From the NCBI RefSeq assembly GCF_014203155.1, contig NZ_JACHIK010000024.1:1-48687 (forward strand): a DNA stretch of 48,687 bases, read 5' to 3'. Shown here piece by piece: positions 17,942 through 26,119 of this stretch (position 1 is its first letter; every line of letters starts with the position of its first letter). The notes below the pieces were generated by a model. It made no database searches, had not been told where the DNA came from, and saw only the letters and a list, made by a program, of their open reading frames with translations. Source of the stretch: Shinella fusca (GTDB taxonomy: Bacteria; Pseudomonadota; Alphaproteobacteria; Rhizobiales; Rhizobiaceae). Made by a program: the position numbers and the translations under genes.

Positions 17942-19011
17942 GCCTCGTCGTCGACATCCGCCACAAGCTCGGCACCTTCACGCTGGACGCCGCCTTCACC
18001 TCCGAGGGGGGCGTGACGGCCCTCTTCGGCCGCTCCGGCTCGGGCAAGACCTCGCTCGTGCGCATCATCGCCGGCCTTGCGCGCCCGGTCGAGGGCCGCG
18101 TGGTGCTCGACGGCGACGTGCTGGTCGATACCGCCCGCGGCCGCTTCGTGCCGCCGCACCGCCGCCGCTTCGGCTATGTCTTCCAGGAGGCGCGGCTCTT
18201 TCCGCATCTCACCGTGCGGCAGAACCTCCATTACGGCCGCTGGTTCTTGCCGAAGGGCGCGCGCACGGAAAACGCCGACCGCGTCATCGACCTCCTCGGC
18301 ATCGCGGACCTTCTCGACCGCCAGCCGGCCAACCTTTCCGGCGGCGAGAAGCAGCGCGTCGCCATCGGCCGGGCGCTGCTCTCCTCGCCGCGCCTCCTCC
18401 TGATGGACGAGCCGCTCGCCGCGCTCGACGAGGAGCGCAAGGGCGAGATCCTGCCCTATCTCCAGCGCCTGCGCGACGAAGCGGGCGTGCCCATCGTCTA
18501 TGTCAGCCATTCGGTGGCGGAAGTGGCGCGCCTCGCCGACCGCGTCGTGCTGATGGCGGACGGGCGCGTCGAGGCCGTCGGCCCGGCCTCCGATGTGCTC
18601 GGCGGCCCGCGCCTTGCCTCCGCCGCCGACCGCCGCGAGGCCGGCAGCGTGCTTGCCGGCCATGTCGAGGCGCGCGATGCCGAACACGGCCTTGCCGCGA
18701 TCCGCCTTGCCGGCGGCGCGGCGATCCTCGTGCCGGGCGCTGCCGTCTCGCCCGGCGAGGCGGTGCGCCTTCGCATTCCCGCCCGCGACGTCATGGTGGC
18801 GACGGTGCGCCCGGAAGGCCTCAGCGCCCTCAACATCCTCGATGGGGTCATCGACGCCATCGAACCGGACGGGGAGGGCATGGCGAGCCTTTCCATTGCC
18901 TGCGGCGGCGATCACGTCCGCGCCCGCATCACGGCGCTCTCGGTCGAACGCCTCGGCCTTGTCACCGGCAAGCCGGTGCACGCCGTCATCAAGACGGTGG
19001 CGCTGGAATAG
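17938..19011 (+). CDS. modC: Molybdate ABC transporter ATP-binding protein ModC
   Basis: This 357-residue ATPase has Walker A at 31-39 (GRSGSGKTS), Q-loop Gln83, signature LSGGE at 133-137, Walker B LLLMDE at 153-158 and a YVSHS switch histidine. The C-terminal 65 residues form a Mop-type molybdate-binding domain ([18 protein letters not shown] onwards), the hallmark that separates ModC from other transporter ATPases. It drives molybdate import with ModAB. Its ATG overlaps the modB stop. The convergent regulator gene ends one base beyond its stop. Confidence 0.96.
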   Translation: MSLVVDIRHKLGTFTLDAAFTSEGGVTALFGRSGSGKTSLVRIIAGLARPVEGRVVLDGDVLVDTARGRFVPPHRRRFGYVFQEARLFPHLTVRQNLHYGRWFLPKGARTENADRVIDLLGIADLLDRQPANLSGGEKQRVAIGRALLSSPRLLLMDEPLAALDEERKGEILPYLQRLRDEAGVPIVYVSHSVAEVARLADRVVLMADGRVEAVGPASDVLGGPRLASAADRREAGSVLAGHVEARDAEHGLAAIRLAGGAAILVPGAAVSPGEAVRLRIPARDVMVATVRPEGLSALNILDGVIDAIEPDGEGMASLSIACGGDHVRARITALSVERLGLVTGKPVHAVIKTVALE

Positions 19012-19012
19012 A

Positions 19013-19372
19013 TCAGTCCGAAAGGTTGGCGACGATCCAGCCGATGTCGTCCGCAAGCGCCGCCTGCGCCTTTTCTTCCATGGCGTGATAGTGGGCGATC
19101 AGCGCCTCGCCGAAGGGCGTCAGCAGCGCGCCGCCGCCCTGCTTGCCGCCGCGCTGGGATTCCACCACCGGCTGGCGGAACATCCGGTTCATCTCGTCGA
19201 CGAGCAGCCAGGCCCGGCGATAGGACATGTCCATGGCCCGCCCGCCGGCGGAGATCGAGCCGGTCTCCTTGATATGCGAAAGCAGCTCTATCTTGCCGCG
19301 CCCGATTCGCCCCTCCGGCTCGAACTGGAGCCGGAAGATGAGTTTCGGTTCGATTTTGGCGGCTGCTGGCAT
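19013..19372 (-). CDS. Single-domain ModE-like winged-helix regulator
   Basis: This 119-residue protein matches the N-terminal winged helix of ModE: GRIGRGKIELLSHIKETGSI, then GGRAMDMSYRRAWLLVDEMN, then GGKQGGGALLTPFGEALI. The tandem Mop (molybdate-sensing) domains of E. coli ModE are absent, as in several alphaproteobacterial relatives. It is convergent with modC and separated from it by one base. A role as modABC regulator, acting at the palindrome upstream of modA, is inference from family and place. Without a Mop domain, how it would sense molybdate is unclear. Confidence 0.88.
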   Translation of the reverse strand: MPAAAKIEPKLIFRLQFEPEGRIGRGKIELLSHIKETGSISAGGRAMDMSYRRAWLLVDEMNRMFRQPVVESQRGGKQGGGALLTPFGEALIAHYHAMEEKAQAALADDIGWIVANLSD

Positions 19373-19433
19373 GAAACTGGGCCCGTCATGGATGAGGGGC
19401 CCAGATATAACAGCGTTTTCAAGCGAGGAAAGG

Positions 19434-20771
19434 TCAGGCGGCGCGCTTCAATGCATCGCCGAGGATCGAGACGATATCCTCGAAGTGCTTCTTCTCGGCG
19501 ATCAGCGGCGGCGAGAAGGCGATGATGTCGCCGGTGACGCGGATGAGCAGGCCCTTCTCGAAGCAATCGACGAAGACGTCGTAGGCGCGCGCGCCCGGCT
19601 TGCCTTCGCGCGGGGCAAGCTCGATGCCGGCGATGAGGCCGATCGTGCGGATGTCGATGATGTGCGGCAGGCCCTTCAGCGAGTGCATCGCCTCATGCCA
19701 GTCGTCCTGCAGGTCGGCAGCCCGGGTGAACAGGCCCTCGTCGCGGTAGATGTCGAGCGTGGCGAGACCCGCCGCGCAGGCTGCCGGATGGCCCGAATAG
19801 GTGTAGCCGTGGAAGAGTTCGATGGCGTTTTCCGGGCCCTGCATCAGCGCGTCGTGCACCTTGCGGCTGGAGAAGACCGCGCCCATCGGGATCGCGCCGT
19901 TGGTCAGCCCCTTGGCGGTGGTCACGATATCCGGCGTCACGCCGAAATAATCGGTGGCGAAGGCGGCACCGAGGCGGCCGAAGCCGGTGATGACCTCGTC
20001 GAAGATGAGAAGGATGCCGTGCCTGTCGCAGATCGCGCGCAGCTTTTCGAGATAGCCCTTCGGCGGGATCAGCACGCCCGTTGAGCCGGCGACGGGCTCC
20101 ACGATGCAGGCCGCGATGGTTTCCGCGCCATGCAGGCCGACGAGCCGTTCCAGATCGTCCGCAAGGTCCGCGCCATGCTCGGGCTGGCCCTTCACATAGG
20201 CGTTCTTCGAAAGGTCGTGCGTGTGGCGCAGGTGGTCGGAGCCGGGAAGCTGCGGGAAGACGCGGCGGTTGGAGACGATGCCGCCGACCGAGATGCCGCC
20301 GAAGCCGACGCCGTGATAGCCGCGCTCGCGGCCGATGAGGCGCGTGCGCGTGCCCTGGCCGATGGCGCGCTGGTAGGCGATGGCGATCTTCAGCGCGGTG
20401 TCGACCGATTCGGAGCCGGAACCCGTGTAGAACACGCGGTCGAGCTTGGCGCCTTCCGGGCCGGGCGCGATCTCGGCGAGGCGCTCGGCAAAGTCGAAGG
20501 CGATGGGATGGCCCATCTGGAAGGAGGGCGCGAAATCCATCTGCGTCAACTGCCGCTCGACGGCGGAGGCGATCTGCCGGCGCCCGTGCCCGGCATTGAC
20601 GCACCAAAGGCCCGCCGTGCCGTCGAGCACCTGCCGGCCGTCGGCGCTGGTGTAATACATGCCTTCGGCGGCGGCCAGCAGGCGCGGCGCGGCCTTGAAC
20701 TGGCGGTTGGCGGTAAAGGGCATCCAGTAGCTGTCGAGCACCGGTGCGTTGGGCTTGTTGTGAACGTTCAT
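19434..20771 (-). CDS. Omega-amino acid (beta-alanine):pyruvate aminotransferase
   Basis: This 445-residue class III PLP aminotransferase follows the beta-alanine:pyruvate transaminase pattern closely: DSYWMPFTANRQFK, GLWCVNAGHGR, FYTGSGSESVDTALK, and the ILLIFDEVITGFGRLGA and TTAKGLTNGAIPMGAV blocks. Lys287 is the expected PLP lysine and Asp258 the ring-nitrogen aspartate. It moves the amino group of beta-alanine or another omega-amino acid or amine to pyruvate. The start ATG 20771 was chosen because GGAGTT precedes it; an upstream in-frame ATG (20825) has no such site and lacks similarity. It is divergent from an XRE-cupin regulator. Taurine or polyamine-derived substrates are alternatives. 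Confidence 0.9.
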   Translation of the reverse strand: MNVHNKPNAPVLDSYWMPFTANRQFKAAPRLLAAAEGMYYTSADGRQVLDGTAGLWCVNAGHGRRQIASAVERQLTQMDFAPSFQMGHPIAFDFAERLAEIAPGPEGAKLDRVFYTGSGSESVDTALKIAIAYQRAIGQGTRTRLIGRERGYHGVGFGGISVGGIVSNRRVFPQLPGSDHLRHTHDLSKNAYVKGQPEHGADLADDLERLVGLHGAETIAACIVEPVAGSTGVLIPPKGYLEKLRAICDRHGILLIFDEVITGFGRLGAAFATDYFGVTPDIVTTAKGLTNGAIPMGAVFSSRKVHDALMQGPENAIELFHGYTYSGHPAACAAGLATLDIYRDEGLFTRAADLQDDWHEAMHSLKGLPHIIDIRTIGLIAGIELAPREGKPGARAYDVFVDCFEKGLLIRVTGDIIAFSPPLIAEKKHFEDIVSILGDALKRAA

Positions 20772-20796
20772 GGCAGAACTCCTCTCGTTAAAATGA

Positions 20797-20854
20797 TTGA
20801 CGCCATGATTTGTCAAAGCGAACAAGTCCTTTTCTTGTTGACGCCAAACGTTTG
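20797..20854. promoter_or_regulatory. Candidate operators between aminotransferase and XRE-cupin regulator
   Basis: The 145-base divergent gap contains three patterned sites: a direct repeat TTGACGCCA at 20797-20805 and 20838-20846; an inverted repeat AACAAG/CTTGTT at 20821-20826 and 20834-20839; and the perfect palindrome CAAACGTTTG at 20845-20854. Their clustering suggests binding by the adjacent regulator. Confidence 0.5.
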
Positions 20855-20916
20855 AAAAGAAAGGATATGGGAGAGGCGATTTTCGCTATTTCGAACATCT
20901 GGAACACGAGGATGTC

Positions 20917-21465
20917 ATGTCCGTCGATATCGGGGGCAGGCTGCGCCACCTGCGCATGGCCCACAATCTCTCCCAGCGCGAGCTCGCCAAACGCGCGGGC
21001 GTTACCAATTCGACGATCTCGCTGATCGAATCGAACGCCTCCAATCCCTCGGTCGGGGCCTTGAAGCGCATCCTCGACGGCATCCCCATCGGGCTTGCCG
21101 AATTCTTCGCCTTCGAGCCCGACCGCCCGAAGAAGGCCTTCTACCGGGTGGACGAGCTGACGGAGATCGGCAAGGGCGGCATTTCCTACCGCCAGGTGGG
21201 CGACAACCTCTTCGGCCGCAGCCTGCAGATCCTGAAAGAATGCTACCAGCCGGGCGCCGACACCGGAAAGGTGCCGCTGGTCCACGACGGCGAGGAGGGC
21301 GGCATCGTGCTCTCCGGCCGGCTCGAGGTGACGGTGGACGACGAGCGCCGCATCCTCGGCCCGGGCGATGCCTATTATTTCGAGAGCCGCCGGCCGCACC
21401 GTTTCCGCTGCGTCGGGCCGGTGCCCTGCGAGGTCATCAGCGCCTGCACGCCGCCGACCTTCTGA
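20917..21465 (+). CDS. XRE-family regulator with cupin domain (PuuR-like)
   Basis: This 182-residue regulator has an N-terminal XRE helix-turn-helix (about 7-60, LRHLRMAHNLSQRELAKRAG) and a C-terminal cupin sensor (about 105-178, HDGEEGGIVLSGRLEVTVDD). PuuR of E. coli, which controls putrescine use, has this layout. ATG 20917 has AGGA upstream. Its divergent neighbour is an omega-aminotransferase, so a repressor of amine or omega-amino-acid catabolism is the likely role. The inducer is not known. Confidence 0.88.
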   Translation: MSVDIGGRLRHLRMAHNLSQRELAKRAGVTNSTISLIESNASNPSVGALKRILDGIPIGLAEFFAFEPDRPKKAFYRVDELTEIGKGGISYRQVGDNLFGRSLQILKECYQPGADTGKVPLVHDGEEGGIVLSGRLEVTVDDERRILGPGDAYYFESRRPHRFRCVGPVPCEVISACTPPTF

Positions 21466-21471
21466 AAGAGA

Positions 21472-21495
21472 AAAGCCCGCCGGTGGGCGGGCTTT
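21472..21495. terminator. Bidirectional terminator between convergent genes
   Basis: A 10-bp perfect stem (21472-21481 with 21486-21495, AAAGCCCGCC/GGCGGGCTTT) with a four-base loop starts six bases after the regulator's stop codon and lies 14 bases from the end of the DUF1508 gene on the other strand. The T run is better on the minus strand. Confidence 0.8.
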
Positions 21496-21509
21496 CGGGG
21501 CGGGGCCGG

Positions 21510-21692
21510 TCAGGCCTGCGAATTGTCTTCCACCGGCGCGCCGGGGCCGTTCTTCTTGATCGAATCGATGGCGTTCTGCGCGCTGGCCTTGCTCGCATAG
21601 CCCTCGGTCGAGAACATCACTTCGCTGTTATACTTGAAGCGAACCCGGTATTCGCCAGCCTTGTCCTTGTAGATCTCGAACTTGTGGGCCAT
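21510..21692 (-). CDS. DUF1508/YegP-family small protein
   Basis: This 60-residue protein reads KFEIYKDKAGEYRVRFKYNS and then SKASAQNAIDSIKKNG, the single DUF1508 (YegP) repeat: a short beta-strand unit followed by a helix. E. coli YegP has two such repeats, so this is a one-repeat member. Function is not established for the family. ATG 21692 has GGGAGAAG upstream. It stands alone, with a terminator after it. Confidence 0.9.
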   Translation of the reverse strand: MAHKFEIYKDKAGEYRVRFKYNSEVMFSTEGYASKASAQNAIDSIKKNGPGAPVEDNSQA

Positions 21693-21787
21693 GGGCTTCT
21701 CCCTCCGGCAAGTGTGAATCGTGCGGTTGCACCGTGCCAGCAGAGCAAATCGCTGGCAAGTCTCCGGCCGCAGGATTTATACCTTCC

Positions 21788-22075
21788 TCAGGCCGCTTTC
21801 CTTTTCCGAAGGCCGATGAAGGTGACGGCGCCGGCGGCAAGGCCGTAAAGCACCCACATGAACGGCAGGAGATCGGCCGTCTCGCTGCGGATCGGCAGCA
21901 CGGCCACGGTGCCGGGAGACGATTCGTAACCGGCCTTTCCTTGCGTCTTCGCATCGGCGATCTGCCGGGGAGAAACCTCCCATTCCGCGCCGCGCCAGGT
22001 GTCGAAGGCCATCTTGCCGCCGCCGACGGCGAGGGCGACGAGGGCGGAGAGGAGAAGGTTTCGGGTCATCGACAT
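21788..22075 (-). CDS. Hypothetical two-TM protein
   Basis: This 95-residue protein is predicted to have a membrane helix or uncleaved signal at about 5-24 (LLLSALVALAVGGG) and a second at about 72-90 (MWVLYGLAAGAVTFIG), ending LRKRKAA. The middle part (DTWRGAEWEVSPRQIADAKT) is likely periplasmic. ATG 22075 was chosen because AAGGA precedes it and the membrane segment follows at once; an upstream ATG at 22147 would add a non-hydrophobic leader. I do not recognise the family. Confidence 0.65.
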   Translation of the reverse strand: MSMTRNLLLSALVALAVGGGKMAFDTWRGAEWEVSPRQIADAKTQGKAGYESSPGTVAVLPIRSETADLLPFMWVLYGLAAGAVTFIGLRKRKAA

Positions 22076-22180
22076 CGTTGTTTTTCCTTCTGATTTTCGC
22101 GGAAGGACATAGGCGGCGGGCGAAGCGAAGGCAAGCGGCAGGCCCACACGCCTGGCGTGCGAAAGAGGGTTTCATTAACC

Positions 22181-22266
22181 ATGTTCTGCCAAAAGAAGGG
22201 GATGGCGGCTCCTGGAGGTGGCGATGTTCTGCCAAAAGAAGGGGATGGCGGCTCCTGGAGGTGGCG
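22181..22266 (+). repeat. Perfect 43-bp tandem duplication over a ribosome-binding site
   Basis: The 43-base unit 22181-22223 is repeated exactly at 22224-22266. Each unit ends in GGAGGTGGCG followed by ATG, so the duplication created two ribosome-site/ATG pairs 43 bases apart. Because 43 is not a multiple of three, only the second pair opens the outer-membrane protein frame at 22267. Confidence 0.98.
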
Positions 22267-22980
22267 ATGGCGTCGAGACCCTGGATTGCGGCAACGGTCG
22301 TTGCCGCCTTCATCCCCGCACCGGCCCTTGCCGACGATACGGGTTTTTTCGCCGGCCTCGACCTTTCCGGCGGCGCGGCCTTCGGCTCGTCCGGCACGAC
22401 GGACGGCGGCGCGCCCTGGGCGGGCGGCGGCGTGGTCGGCAACGTCAAGTTCCATGGCGCCGTCGGGATCGGCGGCGAGATCGGCTACAGGTTCGATCCT
22501 GCCCTGTCCGCATTCGTCAGCTACCGGCACAGCCAGGGAGGCGTGAACTGGGACGTGGACTTCCCCGCCTTCGGCATCGTTTCCGGCTTCGAGGGCACCG
22601 CCGTCAGCGACGCCGTCATGGCGAACCTCAGCTACGATTTCGCGCTTTCCGGCGACACGACCCTCAGGGCTTCGGCCGGGGTGGGGCTCTCGTTCAACAC
22701 CCTTTCCGACGTGGTGGAGAAGGACGGGGCATCGGGCCTGTTCCTGGCCGATATCGCCGGGCACACCCATGTCAGCCCCGCGGCCCAGCTCGGCGCCGGG
22801 ATCCGGCACAGGCTGACACGAAACGCAATCCTCGGCCTCGACGCCGCGCTCAGCTACAACGGCGGCTTTGCGACGGGCACCACGAGAAGTGGCAACCTCG
22901 GCGTCACGCCGATCAATCCCTACGGGATCGACGACGTCTGGCGCGCAAACATCGGCGCATCGCTGCGCTTCGAATTCTAA
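22267..22980 (+). CDS. Outer-membrane beta-barrel protein
   Basis: This 237-residue protein has a signal peptide (1-21, PALA then DD). The mature part alternates polar and hydrophobic residues as in beta-barrels: GFFAGLDLSGG at the start, GGEIGYRFDPALSAFVSYRH, and YDFALSGDTTLRASAGVGLS. It ends in Phe (ANIGASLRFEF), the usual outer-membrane sorting signal. It resembles small OmpA-like or opacity-type porins of about eight strands. ATG 22267 follows GGAGGTGGCG. Upstream lies a duplicated translation-start region. No specific function can be assigned. Confidence 0.82.
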   Translation: MASRPWIAATVVAAFIPAPALADDTGFFAGLDLSGGAAFGSSGTTDGGAPWAGGGVVGNVKFHGAVGIGGEIGYRFDPALSAFVSYRHSQGGVNWDVDFPAFGIVSGFEGTAVSDAVMANLSYDFALSGDTTLRASAGVGLSFNTLSDVVEKDGASGLFLADIAGHTHVSPAAQLGAGIRHRLTRNAILGLDAALSYNGGFATGTTRSGNLGVTPINPYGIDDVWRANIGASLRFEF

Positions 22981-23129
22981 ACCCCCGCCTCATCGCCGAA
23001 CACGGCCTGCCGCGCCGGTTGCCGATGGCTCGCGTTGTGGGGCGCGGCCACGAGAATCCGTAGGGTGTGCAAGCGTATTTTGTCGCCGGAAGCGGCTGAT
23101 ATTCCTGCTGATTCTTATGAAGGGAGAAT

Positions 23130-23203
23130 TGGCTGGGGAACCTGGATTCGAACCAAGATTAACGGAGTCAGAGTCCGTCGTTCTACCGTTGAACTATTCC
23201 CCA
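23130..23203 (-). tRNA. tRNA-Gln (anticodon CTG)
   Basis: Read on the minus strand this 74-base gene starts TGGGGAATAGTTCAACGG. The acceptor stem TGGGGAA/TTCCCCA closes it, followed by discriminator G and an encoded CCA. The anticodon arm ACGGA/TCCGT encloses the loop CTCTGAC, giving anticodon CTG for CAG codons. The T arm contains GGTTCGAATCC. All arms pair, so it should be functional. Confidence 0.95.
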
Positions 23204-23443
23204 GCATGGCTGGTTCCGGCTGGGCCGGTGCCTGTGAGGCGGGCTTATAAACAAAAGGCGGCGAGATGCAAATGGTTTTTTCGGGAAAAATTGCATCGGC
23301 CGTTTCGCAGGGTTGGGCGTCGCCGGTCGGCCGCAAAAAGAATTTGGCGAAAGGGCCGGGCGCTGGTAATGTCGGGACAACGAAGATCGAGAGAGCGCCT
23401 GCTTGCAGCAATTTGAGCTTTGCGCGGCGCCATAGGCAGTAAC

Positions 23444-24982
23444 GTGAACGACCCCGACAGCGGCGAAAAGCCGTCCGTTTCCGGGGCGCAAGATGCGGGC
23501 AATGCGGGGCGGCCGAAGCGGTCGCGCCGCCGCAAGGGAAAGCAGAAGGGCGCCATGAGTCCCTCTGCCGCCCAGCCGTCCGCAGGCCAGGCAGCCGGTT
23601 CGTCCGGCCTTGCCGAGCGCCCCCAGGCCGTCCCCGGCGGCACTACCGCGCGCCGCAACAAGCGCCGCAAGCACGGCAGGAGTGCCGGCGGCGAGAACGT
23701 GCGCCCGCTCGCGCCCGTCGGCCAGCGCGAGACGCTTCAGCAGGACCAGCACCACGGCGAAGGCCACAAGGCGCGCCGCAAGCACCGCGGCCGCAAGGCC
23801 GCCGCACGCGCCGCTTCGCCCGCCGCCGAGACCGGCATCGCGGTCGCCGCGCCCGTCGCCCCGCCACGGCCCGCCCACCAGCCCGAACAGCCCCGGCGCG
23901 ATTTCGCCTCGCCGCCGCGCAGCGGCGAACGGGACGGCTACGACGCGCCGCTCTATGCCGCGCTCGACCTCGGCACCAACAATTGCCGCCTGCTGGTCGC
24001 CCAGCCGACGCGGCCGGGCCAGTTCCGCGTCGTCGACGCCTTCTCGCGCATCGTGCGGCTCGGCGAGGGCCTTGCGGCGAGCGGCCGGCTTTCCGACGAG
24101 GCGATGGACCGCTCCGTCGAGGCCCTGCGCATCTGCGCGGCCAAGCTGAAGAACCGCAACATCCGCCGTGCCCGCCTCATCGCCACCGAGGCCTGCCGCG
24201 CGGCGGAGAACGGCGAGACCTTCCTCCAGCGCGTGAAGGAAGAGACGGGACTGGATCTCGAGATCATCAACCGCGAGACCGAGGCGCGGCTTGCCGTTTC
24301 CGGCTGCTCCTCGCTGGTCGGGCGCGAGGCGAAATCCGTCGTGCTCTTCGATATCGGCGGCGGCTCGTCGGAGATCGCGGTCATCCGCATCGGCGAGAAC
24401 CGCTCCAGCCGCCTTGCCAACCACATCACCCACTGGACCTCGCTTCCGGTCGGCGTCGTCACGCTCTCCGAGCGCCATGGCGGGCGCGACGTGACGCCGG
24501 AGAGCTTTGCGGGCATGGTCTCGGAAGTCGAAGGCATGCTGGCGAATTTCGATTGCCCCGGCGATGTCGTCCATGCGCCGGAGGACTTCCACCTCATCGG
24601 CACCTCCGGCACCGTGACGACGCTTGCGGGCGTCCACCTCGACCTGCCGCGCTACGACCGCCGCCGGGTCGACGGCGTGTGGCTCTCCGATGACGAAGTG
24701 ACGGCCATGCAGGCGCGCCTGCTCTCCTGGGATTTTTCGGCCCGCGCGGCCAATCCCTGCATCGGGCCGGACAGGGCGGACCTCGTGCTTGCCGGCTGCG
24801 CCATCCTGGAGGCGATCCGCAAGCGCTGGCCCTCGCGCCGCATGCGCGTCGCCGACCGCGGCTTGCGGGAAGGCCTGCTCACGGACATGATGGCCGATGA
24901 CGGCGTCTGGCGCCGCGGCCGCCATCGCCGCAACCATCGCGGCGGCCACCGCAACCCGGCAAAGCCCGAAGGACAGGCGTGA
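23444..24982 (+). CDS. Ppx/GppA-family phosphatase with long basic N-terminal extension
   Basis: This roughly 512-residue protein has an actin/HSP70-fold Ppx/GppA domain starting near residue 165 ([20 protein letters not shown]) and including [13 protein letters not shown] and [13 protein letters not shown]. The family hydrolyses exopolyphosphate or pppGpp. The first 160 residues are low-complexity, rich in Lys, Arg, Gln and Ala ([14 protein letters not shown] runs), as if to bind nucleic acid or ribosomes; the C terminus is also basic ([11 protein letters not shown]). The start is uncertain: GTG 23444 is preferred, with a TTG at 23420 and an ATG at 23554 as options. It overlaps rlmE by one base (TGATG), so a link to ribosome biology is plausible. 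Confidence 0.88.
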   Translation: MNDPDSGEKPSVSGAQDAGNAGRPKRSRRRKGKQKGAMSPSAAQPSAGQAAGSSGLAERPQAVPGGTTARRNKRRKHGRSAGGENVRPLAPVGQRETLQQDQHHGEGHKARRKHRGRKAAARAASPAAETGIAVAAPVAPPRPAHQPEQPRRDFASPPRSGERDGYDAPLYAALDLGTNNCRLLVAQPTRPGQFRVVDAFSRIVRLGEGLAASGRLSDEAMDRSVEALRICAAKLKNRNIRRARLIATEACRAAENGETFLQRVKEETGLDLEIINRETEARLAVSGCSSLVGREAKSVVLFDIGGGSSEIAVIRIGENRSSRLANHITHWTSLPVGVVTLSERHGGRDVTPESFAGMVSEVEGMLANFDCPGDVVHAPEDFHLIGTSGTVTTLAGVHLDLPRYDRRRVDGVWLSDDEVTAMQARLLSWDFSARAANPCIGPDRADLVLAGCAILEAIRKRWPSRRMRVADRGLREGLLTDMMADDGVWRRGRHRRNHRGGHRNPAKPEGQA

Positions 24983-25713
24983 TGACCAAGCCCCCCATCG
25001 GCGGTAACCGCACCGGCCGCAAGCTCGGCCAGAAGGTCAAGAAGACGAAGCTCAAGGCCTCCTCCCGCCGCTGGCTGGAGCGCCACATCAACGATCCCTA
25101 CGTGCAGCGCGCGAGGCTCGAGGGCTATCGCGCCCGCGCGGCCTTCAAGCTCTTGGAGATCGACGAGAAGCACAATATCCTTTCCGGCGCGCGGCGCATC
25201 ATCGACCTTGGCGCGGCGCCGGGAAGCTGGTCGCAGATCGCCGCCAAGGTGACCGATTCGACGGATGCCGACCCGCGCGTCGCCGCCATCGACTTCCTGG
25301 AGATGGACCCGCTGCCGGGCGTCACCATCCTCCAGATGGACTTCCTCGATCCCGAGGCTCCGGAAAAGCTGATCGAGGCGGTCGGCGGCACGCCCAACCT
25401 CGTCATCTCCGACATGGCCGCGCCCACCACCGGCCACCGCCAGACGGACCATCTGCGCACCATGCATCTGTGCGAGGTCGCCGCGCATTTCGCCATCGAG
25501 GTGCTGGCCGAGGGCGGGCATTTTCTCGCGAAGACCTTCCAGGGCGGCACGGAACGCGACCTCCTCAACCTGCTCAAGCAGAATTTCCGGCAGGTCATCC
25601 ATGTGAAGCCCGGCGCCTCGCGCGCCGAATCGGTGGAGATGTTCCTGCTCGCCAAGGGCTTCAAGGGCCGCAAGGCCCGGGAAGAGGCAGAGCCGGCGGA
25701 CGAGGAAGCCTGA
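24982..25713 (+). CDS. rlmE: 23S rRNA (uridine-2'-O)-methyltransferase RlmE
   Basis: This 243-residue SAM methyltransferase (FtsJ/RrmJ family) modifies U2552 in the A loop of 23S rRNA. A basic leader ([20 protein letters not shown]) is followed by [12 protein letters not shown] (catalytic Lys), the SAM motif [28 protein letters not shown] (catalytic Asp), FLAKTFQGG (Lys) and [11 protein letters not shown] (Glu). The K-D-K-E tetrad is therefore complete. ATG 24982 overlaps the ppx-like stop; a GTG one codon earlier is possible. Its stop overlaps the VOC start, so the three genes are coupled. Confidence 0.96.
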   Translation: MTKPPIGGNRTGRKLGQKVKKTKLKASSRRWLERHINDPYVQRARLEGYRARAAFKLLEIDEKHNILSGARRIIDLGAAPGSWSQIAAKVTDSTDADPRVAAIDFLEMDPLPGVTILQMDFLDPEAPEKLIEAVGGTPNLVISDMAAPTTGHRQTDHLRTMHLCEVAAHFAIEVLAEGGHFLAKTFQGGTERDLLNLLKQNFRQVIHVKPGASRAESVEMFLLAKGFKGRKAREEAEPADEEA

Positions 25714-26096
25714 TGCTGCTCTACACGACCGTCGGCACCAACGATCTCGAACGCGCCGGCCGCTTCTACGATGCCGTGCTGCCGCTCATCGGCTATCGCC
25801 GGCAGAAGCAGGCGCCGGGCGAGATCGGCTATGCGGCGGACGAGGACGTGCGCTGCCGCTTCTGGGTGGTGGAACCCTTCAACCGGGAGCTGGCGACCTT
25901 CGGCAACGGCGTCACCATCGCCTTCGACGCGCCGACGCGCGCTTCCGTCGACGCCTTCCATGCCGCCGCCCTTGCCGCGGGCGGAACGGACGAAGGCGCG
26001 CCGGGCCTGCGCCCCTTCCATGCCAGCTTCTACGCCGCCTTCATCCGCGACCACGACGGCAACAAGCTCGTCGCCGTGTGCGAGAGGGCGGAATAG
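25713..26096 (+). CDS. VOC-family (glyoxalase-like) protein
   Basis: This 127-residue protein starts [20 protein letters not shown] and ends FIRDHDGNKLVAVCERAE, the typical start and end of a two-repeat vicinal-oxygen-chelate domain. Such proteins bind a metal and act on small molecules or give resistance to compounds, but the substrate is not visible. Its ATG overlaps the rlmE stop (TGATG), the third coupled gene of this set. It is convergent with the MFS gene, with 23 bases between them. Confidence 0.9.
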   Translation: MLLYTTVGTNDLERAGRFYDAVLPLIGYRRQKQAPGEIGYAADEDVRCRFWVVEPFNRELATFGNGVTIAFDAPTRASVDAFHAAALAAGGTDEGAPGLRPFHASFYAAFIRDHDGNKLVAVCERAE

Positions 26097-26119
26097 CCCG
26101 CGCTCCCCCTTCAACCTGT

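Noticed and set aside
22218-23063. Frame opened by the decoy ATG of the 43-bp duplication
   Set aside because: Arg/Gly-rich product without domain, out of frame with the barrel gene that has a signal peptide and terminal Phe.
23204-23443. Possible integration site next to tRNA-Gln
   Set aside because: No integrase and no repeated tRNA end seen nearby.
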